Source: an uncultured Prevotella sp. (lineage in GTDB: Bacteria > Bacteroidota > Bacteroidia > Bacteroidales > Bacteroidaceae). Taken from it: DNA of 8,886 nucleotides. The stretch spans positions 1-8,886 of the forward strand of contig USEC01000057.1 in the NCBI GenBank assembly GCA_900553595.1, in the 5' to 3' direction. The translations under genes were made by a program, and so were the position numbers. The notes below the pieces were generated by a model. That model saw nothing but the letters and a program-made list of their open reading frames with translations, was not told the DNA's origin and did not search any database. Below are positions 1 to 5,168 of this stretch, piece by piece. Position 1 is the first letter of the stretch. Each line of letters opens with the position of its first letter.

Positions 1-116
1 TTGCTGTATATTTCAATCGTGGATTAAGGGTGCAGTGCTATCGCTGAACAGTTACAAAGTTTTTCATAATGTTTTTATTGTCATACGGTAAAACTTTTAG
101 TTGCAGGACAGTGGAT

Positions 117-155
117 AAAACGGGAGTTATCGGAACTTCCGACAACTCCCGTTTT
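117..155 (-). terminator. Hairpin terminator of the metal operon
   Basis: A perfect 12-bp inverted repeat (AAAACGGGAGTT at 117-128, AACTCCCGTTTT at 144-155) encloses a loop that is itself nearly self-complementary (TCGGAA at 130-135, TTCCGA at 137-142), so the whole unit can fold as one long hairpin with one mismatch. On the minus strand the stem ends in TTTT and lies 28 bp beyond the stop codon of the HMA protein gene, as expected for an intrinsic terminator. The arms are symmetrical, so it could also stop transcription arriving from the left. The rest of 1-182 shows no gene I can support. Confidence 0.75.
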
Positions 156-182
156 ACCCATTCCGACAGCCATGCGGCAGTA

Positions 183-464
183 CTATTTCCTCTTTATCTC
201 ATATCCTATTTTCCTGAAAGCGGCGACAAAGTCGTCATAGTCGGCTTTCTTTGAGTCATAGACTATGGTGACCTTCTGCTCGTCCACCGATGTGTCGATT
301 TTCTTTGTACCCTTGACAAAGCGGATGTTGCTCTTTATTTTCTTCTCACAGTTCTGACAGTGCATCTGTGGCTGGGTGGTCACTACCAGTGTGTCGGCAG
401 GTGTCTTTGCAAATGTGTTGCCGGCGACGGCAAGCATGAATGCTGCTAAAAGATTCTTTTTCAT
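183..464 (-). CDS. Secreted heavy-metal-associated (HMA) domain protein
   Basis: This is a 93-residue protein. Residues 1-19 form a signal peptide (MKKNLLAAF..., Ala-rich, likely cleavage after NTFA), followed by one ferredoxin-like HMA fold of the CopZ/Atx1 type. The metal-binding motif is MHCQNC at residues 34-39, with Cys36 and Cys39 as the expected ligands of a soft metal such as Cu(I). The C-terminal YDDFVAAFRKIGYE is typical of the last helix of HMA domains. Unlike classical CopZ it should be exported, so it would act in the periplasm. It is the last gene of a three-gene operon, 29 bp after the TonB receptor and followed by a hairpin terminator. The role (periplasmic metal chaperone or buffer) is inferred from domain and context. 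The metal cannot be read from the sequence. Confidence 0.87.
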   Translation of the reverse strand: MKKNLLAAFMLAVAGNTFAKTPADTLVVTTQPQMHCQNCEKKIKSNIRFVKGTKKIDTSVDEQKVTIVYDSKKADYDDFVAAFRKIGYEIKRK

Positions 465-493
465 ATTGTTCTTTATTTATATATGTGTTTGTA

Positions 494-2473
494 CTATTCC
501 AATTTCAGTCTTATTCCCGCGTAAGCCATTGCTCCGCTGACGGGTCCCCACACCTGGGTGGCGTCGAATGCCGCACTCCACGGGTGGTGGGCGTGGGCTA
601 TCGGGTTGCTGATTTTATAATTGGTGAGGTTCTCGCCGCCTACGTATAGGCTGACATTACGAAACTCTCTCGTCACTTGCGCCTGCAGCTGGAAGTAGGC
701 AGGATAGCGGCTTTGGTCGTAAAGCTCGCCGCCGCCGTTCAGCTGTCCCGTCACGTCAAACTGCCAAAGTTCGAGTGGCGTCTTGTAGGAAAGGGTGAGC
801 AGTCCTTTATACCGTGAGGTGAGAGGCTTCTGCCGCAGCACTCCGTCGTATGTGCACTTGACATCGTTCAAGCGGAAGGCGGCGGTGGCTGTCATCCCGT
901 CTGACAATGAATATGTGGCATCCACCTGGAAGGTGTGGCTGTAGCTCTTGCCGTCGAGGTTCTCAAACGAGAGGGTGTGCATGCCTTTTGCCCCGTCGAA
1001 GTTCATTATCATCTGATGCCTGAAGCCGGTGTAGTAGTACTCCGCGTTCAGTTCGAGATTCCTGCCTGACAGCGGTATGTTGAATCCTGCGGAAACTCCC
1101 ATGTTCCATGCTTCCTCCTGCCATATCTCTGAATCGGTCACTACCGTTCTTCCGCTCGCCAGCAGCGGCACGTTCTCTGCCAGGGCGTGAGGCGAACGGT
1201 AGCCCTTGCCGATGGAAGCGCGTAGCGTGACAATCTTGGCTGGTGAATACTTTATGTGCAGTCGTGGCGTGATGAAGCTGCCGTAAAGGCTTGAGTGGTC
1301 CCAACGCACGCCGGGCATGACGGTGAGTCTTTCGCCAAGCTTGTAGGTGTATTGGGCGTAGAGGCCGGGAGTGGTCTCCTTCGTCGCTTTGCTTTCGGCG
1401 TCGGGCAGCGTTCCCGATGGGTTGAAACGCTCGTCGTAGCGGTCGTGGTTGAGCGACGCACCCACGCTGATGTTGTGGTTTTCGTTTATGTCGGTTTCAA
1501 ACATCAGCTGGGCATAACCGTTCTTTTGGGTGACATCATATCGGGTCGTTCCGAAAATGTTGTCGGCGTCGTGCCACGAGCCGTGCAGCATCAGGGCTAT
1601 CGATGTGTTGTGGTCGGCATTCAGGGTGAAGCCGTTTTTCCATTGCATCTCATAGCGGTTGGTCCTGACCGAGGTGGAATAGAGGGCATCGGGCGAAGCG
1701 GATGCCGCGTGCTTGCGGCTTTGTCCGCCTTCGCGCTCGTCGTGCAGGCCGCGCAGCATCAGCTGGCTTATCCACCGTGGCGACACATACGCCCATCGGT
1801 GCATCAGGTTGTACTGCCGCAGCTTTGCCATGTCCATGAATCCGTCGCCATTGCCGTCGTGGTCGGTCTGGCGGTTTTCGAAATGGAGCAGGGTGGCTGT
1901 GGAGAGGCGGTCGGTGAGGTGTTTGCTCCCGTCGAGGTTCACCTCCGTCTTCAGCTCGCTGTCCTGATAGGCGTTCGCCCGCACGCCGTCGGTGCCTTGC
2001 GGCTTCAGAAACTCTATGTTTATCTGTCCCGTGGTGCTCTCATATCCGTTCTTCACGCTCGATGCGCCCTTGCTCACCTGTATCGACTGCATCCAAGGGC
2101 CGGGCACATAGCCCAGACTGTACGGCAAGGATGCGCCACGCAGGTTGGGAATGTTCTCTGTGAGCATCTGCACGTATGTGCCGTTCAGCCCAAGCAGCTT
2201 TATCTGTTTCGCTCCGGTGGCAGCGTCGCTGTAGCTCACATCGACGGAGGGATTGGCGGTAAACGACTCGCCCAGGTTGCAGCAGGCGGCGCGTATAAGC
2301 TGCCCTTGACCTATTATCTCTGCATTGTCCACCCTTACTCTTGACTTGATGCCGTTGGTGGCTTTCACAACCACATTCTTCAATTCGTGCGTGCCGGCTA
2401 TGCTGTCGGTCTGTGCCAGCATCTGCTGCGGCACTAAAATGTATCCTAAAACGCTTAAAAGTGTTATCCTCAT
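494..2473 (-). CDS. TonB-dependent outer membrane receptor, probable metal or metallophore transport
   Basis: This 659-residue protein has a signal peptide at about 1-20 (cut before QTDS), a plug domain at about 40-155 (including LGLNGTYVQMLTENIPNLRG and GPWMQSIQVSKGASSV), and a 22-strand type beta-barrel to the C-terminus (for example GKGYRSPHALAEN and VGGENLTNYKISNP). It lacks the N-terminal carboxypeptidase-regulatory-like domain found on SusC-type receptors, so it resembles siderophore, cobalamin or metal receptors rather than glycan importers. Near the C-terminus is HAHH (627-630), a possible metal-contacting loop. The last strand ends in KLE rather than the usual aromatic residue. It lies between an HMA-AraC regulator (29 bp upstream) and a secreted HMA protein (29 bp downstream), which argues for a metal or metal-chelate substrate. 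The family assignment is firm. The substrate is inferred. Confidence 0.95.
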   Translation of the reverse strand: MRITLLSVLGYILVPQQMLAQTDSIAGTHELKNVVVKATNGIKSRVRVDNAEIIGQGQLIRAACCNLGESFTANPSVDVSYSDAATGAKQIKLLGLNGTYVQMLTENIPNLRGASLPYSLGYVPGPWMQSIQVSKGASSVKNGYESTTGQINIEFLKPQGTDGVRANAYQDSELKTEVNLDGSKHLTDRLSTATLLHFENRQTDHDGNGDGFMDMAKLRQYNLMHRWAYVSPRWISQLMLRGLHDEREGGQSRKHAASASPDALYSTSVRTNRYEMQWKNGFTLNADHNTSIALMLHGSWHDADNIFGTTRYDVTQKNGYAQLMFETDINENHNISVGASLNHDRYDERFNPSGTLPDAESKATKETTPGLYAQYTYKLGERLTVMPGVRWDHSSLYGSFITPRLHIKYSPAKIVTLRASIGKGYRSPHALAENVPLLASGRTVVTDSEIWQEEAWNMGVSAGFNIPLSGRNLELNAEYYYTGFRHQMIMNFDGAKGMHTLSFENLDGKSYSHTFQVDATYSLSDGMTATAAFRLNDVKCTYDGVLRQKPLTSRYKGLLTLSYKTPLELWQFDVTGQLNGGGELYDQSRYPAYFQLQAQVTREFRNVSLYVGGENLTNYKISNPIAHAHHPWSAAFDATQVWGPVSGAMAYAGIRLKLE

Positions 2474-2502
2474 TCTTTTTCGTGTTAATGCCTGTCCTTC
2501 GT

Positions 2503-3057
2503 TTACAATGCGTCCAAAGGGATTCTGTCGTGTCGTCCCAACGCGCGGAACTCCTTGGGAGTCATGCCCGTGACCTGCTTGAACTGCGAGGAGAGGTGCG
2601 CCGGCGAACTGTATCCAAGCTTATATGCCACCTCGCTTGTGGAAAGCTGGCTGTAACAGAGCAGTTCCTTGGCATATTCTATGCGGTGGATGATGGCAAA
2701 CCGCTCTATGGTAATGCCCCGCACTTCGGAGAACAGCTTGCTCAAGGCACTGTAATCACGGTTGAGCCGCTGCGAGAGGCAGTCGGACATCTTGGGGCGT
2801 TCCCCGTCCATCCTCACCCATTGCTGTACGGCAATGCGTATCTGCTCAATCAGTTGCGAACGCGGGTCGTCGAGCAATTCAAAGCCGGTGGCATGCAACT
2901 TGCGGGCAACGGAAAGCCGCTGCTCGCTGGACAACTCTTCCGCAGTCTCCGCTTCGCCCAGGCTTATCGACTTCAGCGTTACGCCTTCTGCTTCGAGAAT
3001 CTCCTTCACCGCAATAATGCAGCGCGGACATACCATGTTCTTTATCAATAGTTTCAT
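2503..3057 (-). CDS. AraC-type regulator with N-terminal HMA metal-binding domain
   Basis: This 184-residue protein is a fusion. Residues 1-65 resemble an HMA domain with the motif MVCPRC (8-13, Cys10 and Cys13) and an HMA-like ending (RKLHATGFELLDD). Residues about 88-175 are an AraC/XylS DNA-binding domain with two helix-turn-helix units. The second is very clear (LSTSEVAYKLGYSSPAHLSSQFKQ, then the GMTPKEFR signature). There is no signal peptide, so it acts in the cytoplasm. The natural reading is a transcription factor that senses a soft metal through the two cysteines. It is the first gene of the operon, so it probably controls its own transcription together with the receptor and the secreted HMA protein. 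As I recall, similar fusions occur in other Bacteroidetes near copper genes; no copper ATPase is seen here. Metal and direction of regulation are unknown. Confidence 0.88.
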   Translation of the reverse strand: MKLLIKNMVCPRCIIAVKEILEAEGVTLKSISLGEAETAEELSSEQRLSVARKLHATGFELLDDPRSQLIEQIRIAVQQWVRMDGERPKMSDCLSQRLNRDYSALSKLFSEVRGITIERFAIIHRIEYAKELLCYSQLSTSEVAYKLGYSSPAHLSSQFKQVTGMTPKEFRALGRHDRIPLDAL

Positions 3058-3092
3058 CGGCGTGTAATTGTCTCCTTGTCTTGATTTTTGTG

Positions 3093-3129
3093 CAAAGATA
3101 TAGCTTTTTGACGAACTGTTTATGCAAAA
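3093..3129 (-). promoter_or_regulatory. Bacteroidetes-type promoter of the metal operon
   Basis: On the minus strand TATCTTTG (3100 to 3093) matches the Bacteroidetes -7 consensus TAnnTTTG exactly, 35 bp before the ATG of the regulator gene. A TTTTG (3129 to 3125) lies about 24 bp further upstream and could serve as the -33 element, though the spacing is slightly long. The A-rich repeat tract starting near 3145 abuts this promoter. Confidence 0.6.
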
Positions 3130-3244
3130 TTATGGATAATGCTTACAAAAGTAAAAAAGTAAAAGAGCAGTTTAAAAGTAAAAAGGTAAAAAAGTAAAAG
3201 GGTAAAAAGGACGGTTTAAAAGTAAAAAGGTAAAAAAATAAAAA

Positions 3245-3277
3245 GGTTAGGAGGTCGAGCGTCTCGCTCGACAACAC
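3245..3277 (+). repeat. Palindromic repeat core, copy 1
   Basis: This 33-bp core contains the hairpin GTCGAGCG-TCT-CGCTCGAC, preceded by GGTTAGGAG and followed by AACAC. It is identical as reverse complement to copy 2 (3368-3400). It also matches copy 3 (5103-5133) at 30 of 31 positions of the shared part; the single difference is in the hairpin loop (TCT against TCC). Confidence 0.88.
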
Positions 3278-3326
3278 TAAGCAAGCCTGCCATTCATACG
3301 CTTGCCTCCACCGCTTGCTACACCAA

Positions 3327-3358
3327 AATTATGAATTATGAATTCAGAATTATGAATT
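3327..3358. repeat. AATTATGAATT array in the centre of the inverted repeat
   Basis: Short units AATTATG, AATTATG, AATTCAG, AATTATG, AATT follow one another within the central spacer of the large inverted repeat. The array is simple-sequence-like, and I see no gene or known site in it. Confidence 0.6.
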
Positions 3359-3367
3359 GGCTGGGCG

Positions 3368-3400
3368 GTGTTGTCGAGCGAGACGCTCGACCTCCTAACC
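3368..3400 (-). repeat. Palindromic repeat core, copy 2 (inverted)
   Basis: This is the exact reverse complement of copy 1 over 33 bp, 90 bp away, with the same 8-bp stem hairpin. Two cores in opposite orientation form the arrangement seen in REP doublets (REPINs). Confidence 0.88.
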
Positions 3401-3499
3401 TTTTTACTTTTAACCAGTTCTTTTTACTTTTTTACTTTTTTACCTTTTTACTTTTAAACAGCTTTTTAGGCATATTCTCTTATAACACGCCTGTTTCGG

Positions 3500-3522
3500 T
3501 CTAATGACCGATTTGGGGTTAA
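3500..3522 (+). repeat. Dispersed TCTAATGACCGATT motif, copy 1
   Basis: TCTAATGACCGATT followed by TGGGGTTAA lies 4 bp beyond the stop codon of the GH43 gene. A near-identical copy is at 4789-4810, in the same orientation, upstream of that gene. Here the motif overlaps a 6-bp hairpin TCGGTC-TAAT-GACCGA (3496-3511). On the minus strand it would form a small stem-loop in the 3' untranslated region of the GH43 transcript, without a U-tract. Confidence 0.65.
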
Positions 3523-3526
3523 GTAA

Positions 3527-4540
3527 TTATTTGAAAGTTGCATCAGAAGGGGTTACGGGCTTGATGGTTCCGTCGGCATTGAACTCCATCCGGTCGATGC
3601 ATACCTCACGATGTATGCCCGGTTGCCTGTCGGCATTGATGAAATTACGGTTGATGCGGTGATATACGATATACCAATCGTCGGTTCCCGGAACACAGAC
3701 AACCGAGTTGTGCGCCGTGCCGTAGATGCCGAGTTCAGGGTTCTGCCGTATCACGATAGGGTCCTTGGCCACCGTGACGGGGCCGAGTGGCGACTTGGCT
3801 GTGCCGTAAGCCACATGGTAATTGGGCGAACCGGTATCGTCAACCGACCACATGAAGTAGTAGATGCCGTTGCGATAGAACACATACGGAGCCTCACGAT
3901 AGGCGTAATCCTGCAATGTGCCGCCCTCAGGGGTCAGCACCTTGAGGGTCTGCGGCTTTATGGTTGTCATGTCCTTACGCAACTCGGCACCTGCCATATA
4001 GCCGTTGCCCCAGTAGAGGTAAGGTTTCTTTGAACGGGGATCTACAAATACATCAACATCTATCTGCTGCCCATGACAACCCTTGGGAGTGGCATTGACG
4101 ATTGACTTGCCGTAATCCACGAACGGACCGTTGGGACTGTCGCTCACCGCCACGCCTATCTCCTTGCCGCCACCGGCCTTGGGGTTGGCACTGTAATAGA
4201 GATAGTACCTGTACTTTCCCTTGCCCATCGCCACCTCCTGTATGGCTGGTGCCCACAGATTGCCGTCGGCCCAGGGTATCTGTCCGTTCTTGGCGTTGAG
4301 CACTTCGCCCTCATTACGCCACTCTTTAAGGTCGGCCGACGAGAAGCACTGGTAGGTGTAACCACCCCAACCGGGTGTGCCGTCGGTGGTGGAATAGATG
4401 TAATAGCGGTTGGTCAGACTGCTATATAATATCTCCGGGTCGGCATGGAAGCCGGGGAGAATGGGGTTCTGCTGCGCCTGAGTCTGCGAGGGGCAGAGAG
4501 AGAAGGCAGCGAAGACTGCTGAAACAAATATATTTTTCAT
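3527..4540 (-). CDS. Secreted glycoside hydrolase family 43 enzyme
   Basis: I choose the ATG at 4540, giving 337 residues, because it begins a good signal peptide (MKNIFVSAVFAAFSL..., cut near QTQAQ). An upstream in-frame ATG at 4573 only adds a charged stretch. The protein is a single five-bladed beta-propeller. GH43 catalytic residues are visible: Asp34 in GFHADPE (general base), Asp161 in QQIDVDVFVDP (pKa modulator) and Glu215 in YREAPYVFY (general acid). NLWAPAIQEV is also typical. There is no C-terminal beta-sandwich or carbohydrate-binding module. GH43 enzymes are inverting and mostly cleave arabinose- or xylose-containing plant glycans. The subfamily and substrate cannot be fixed here. 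The gene is monocistronic, with its own promoter (4702-4709) and a leader of about 150 nt, and no susC/susD genes are adjacent. Confidence 0.92.
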   Translation of the reverse strand: MKNIFVSAVFAAFSLCPSQTQAQQNPILPGFHADPEILYSSLTNRYYIYSTTDGTPGWGGYTYQCFSSADLKEWRNEGEVLNAKNGQIPWADGNLWAPAIQEVAMGKGKYRYYLYYSANPKAGGGKEIGVAVSDSPNGPFVDYGKSIVNATPKGCHGQQIDVDVFVDPRSKKPYLYWGNGYMAGAELRKDMTTIKPQTLKVLTPEGGTLQDYAYREAPYVFYRNGIYYFMWSVDDTGSPNYHVAYGTAKSPLGPVTVAKDPIVIRQNPELGIYGTAHNSVVCVPGTDDWYIVYHRINRNFINADRQPGIHREVCIDRMEFNADGTIKPVTPSDATFK

Positions 4541-4557
4541 AATAATCATAAGTTTCG

Positions 4558-4615
4558 CCTCAGCTCTCCTCACGGGAAGGGGAGCAGTTGGTCATTGTTT
4601 TGCCAATCACTGAGG
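4558..4615 (-). promoter_or_regulatory. Possible structured leader of the GH43 mRNA
   Basis: The region just upstream of the GH43 start can fold. CCTCAG (4558-4563) pairs with CTGAGG (4610-4615). Inside, GCTCTCCT (4563-4570) pairs with AGGGGAGC (4578-4585) with one mismatch, and TTGG (4588-4591) with CCAA (4603-4606). This gives a three-way-junction-like shape 18 nt before the ATG. I do not recognise a riboswitch class, and the fold may be fortuitous. Confidence 0.3.
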
Positions 4616-4701
4616 ACATAATAAGTTTCAGAACTTTGTTCATTGTTTATAATTGAGGTTTTTATTTAATCAGGTTTATTGACATATCACATTCAACACG
4701 G

Positions 4702-4709
4702 CAAAATTA
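4702..4709 (-). promoter_or_regulatory. Bacteroidetes-type promoter (-7) of the GH43 gene
   Basis: TAATTTTG on the minus strand fits TAnnTTTG exactly. A TTG (4729 to 4727) lies about 17 bp upstream and a TTTG (4739 to 4736) about 26 bp upstream; either could be the -33 element. The position implies a 5' leader of roughly 150 nt. Confidence 0.5.
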
Positions 4710-4780
4710 AGAAAAAAAGCACAGAACAAGGGAAACAAACCGTGAAATAAGTGTAAAACATACGCTTAATGTGTGATTTT

Positions 4781-4810
4781 AACCCAAATCTAATGACCGA
4801 TTCGGGTTAA
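4781..4810. repeat. Hairpin containing dispersed TCTAATGACCGATT motif, copy 2
   Basis: AACCCAAATC (4781-4790) pairs with GATTCGGGTT (4799-4808) with one mismatch around the loop TAATGACC. The part 4789-4810 repeats the motif at 3500-3522, so the GH43 gene and its promoter are bracketed by direct copies. It lies upstream of the GH43 promoter and could be a regulatory site or a dispersed repeat. Confidence 0.6.
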
Positions 4811-4867
4811 ACGAATCAGAAAAGCGTCAAATCTGAATACGGGAAACAACGAAGATTTGACCGCTTT

Positions 4868-4952
4868 GCAAACAAGGCTTCTTTACACTGCAAACAAGGC
4901 TTCCTTGCACTCCAAACAAGGCTTGTTTGCAGAGTAAAGAAGCCTTGTTTTT
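4868..4952. repeat. 22-bp tandem repeats plus an inverted copy
   Basis: Three abutting 22-bp units start at 4868, 4890 and 4912, each with the core CAAACAAGGCTT. Units 1 and 2 share 20 of 22 bases, units 2 and 3 share 17. They are followed by an inverted copy at 4934-4950, which is the exact reverse complement of 4870-4886 (17 bp). Unit 3 is itself a near-perfect palindrome (CAAACAAG-G-CTTGTTTG, 4913-4929). There are no spacers, so it is not a CRISPR array. It can fold into alternative hairpins and lies downstream of the metallophosphatase gene and upstream of the GH43 gene. Its function is unknown. Confidence 0.8.
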
Positions 4953-5072
4953 AGGGACAAGAAAACCGGGCTGAAAATCAAGGGATTACAGTGATGTTTG
5001 TCGGGACGGAAGTTATCGGGAGTTAGGCTTCGCCGGAAGTTAAAGGAAGGTAACGGACAATAGCATAATAGG

Positions 5073-5168
5073 AATTAGGAATCAGGAGTTACGAATTAGG
5101 ATTTAGGAGGTCGAGCGTCCCGCTCGACAACACCACCCAAGCGAATTCCTAACTCCTAATTCCTAATT
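5073..5168. repeat. Inverted repeat with TTAGGA-type arms around a palindromic core
   Basis: Arms at 5073-5097 and 5144-5168 match as inverted copies at 23 of 25 positions and are built of AATTAGGA/AATCAGGAGTTA units. They enclose the palindromic core at 5103-5133. The right arm ends exactly where the metallophosphatase stop codon begins (5169), so the element is likely to lie in the 3' end of that mRNA. It shares the core, but not the arm sequence, with the element at 3145-3465. Confidence 0.8.
5103..5133 (+). repeat. Palindromic repeat core, copy 3
   Basis: TTAGGAG followed by the hairpin GTCGAGCG-TCC-CGCTCGAC and AACAC matches copy 1 at 30 of 31 positions; the one change is in the loop. 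Similarity continues weakly to a shared CAAGC about 4 bp further on. It is 1.9 kb away from copies 1 and 2 and flanked by unrelated arms. Confidence 0.88.

Larger units (their letters stand above)
3145..3465. repeat. Large imperfect inverted repeat with A-rich/T-rich arms and two palindromic cores
   Basis: The left arm (3145-3277) is a degenerate array of units like GTAAAAA and GGTAAAAA followed by a palindromic core. The right arm (3368-3465) is its reverse complement. The inner 39 bp (3239-3277 against 3368-3406) pair perfectly, and the outer A-rich/T-rich tracts align imperfectly to about 3167 and 3463. The centre (3278-3367) holds GCAAGC/GCTTGC motifs and an AATTATGAATT array. No transposase and no open frame are present. 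It lies downstream of the GH43 gene and upstream of the metal operon. A transcript from either side would see an A-rich stretch, a stable hairpin and a U-rich stretch, so it may act as a two-way terminator. It may also be a REPIN- or MITE-like non-autonomous element. Confidence 0.8.

Noticed and set aside
1..116. Gene or promoter at the left edge
   Set aside because: No frame of useful length, no good TAnnTTTG site and no repeat could be supported in this short stretch.
1295..2344. Long open frame (349 codons) on the plus strand opposite the TonB receptor gene
   Set aside because: It is fully antisense to a clear gene. The translation has no recognisable domain and reflects the high GC of the codons on the other strand.
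2413..3051. Open frame of 212 codons opposite the HMA-AraC regulator
   Set aside because: It is a shadow of the regulator gene and spans the intergenic region into the receptor gene.
3145..3465. Insertion sequence
   Set aside because: Inverted repeats are present, but there is no transposase frame and no clear target-site duplication; at most it is a non-autonomous element.
4868..4933. Possible CRISPR array
   Set aside because: The 22-bp units abut without spacers, one further copy is inverted, and no cas gene is present.
5007..5040. Hairpin CTTC-GCCG-GAAG and resemblance to the terminator region at 117-155
   Set aside because: The stem is only 4 bp, and the similarity is limited to a few short words (GTTATCGG, GGGAGTT).
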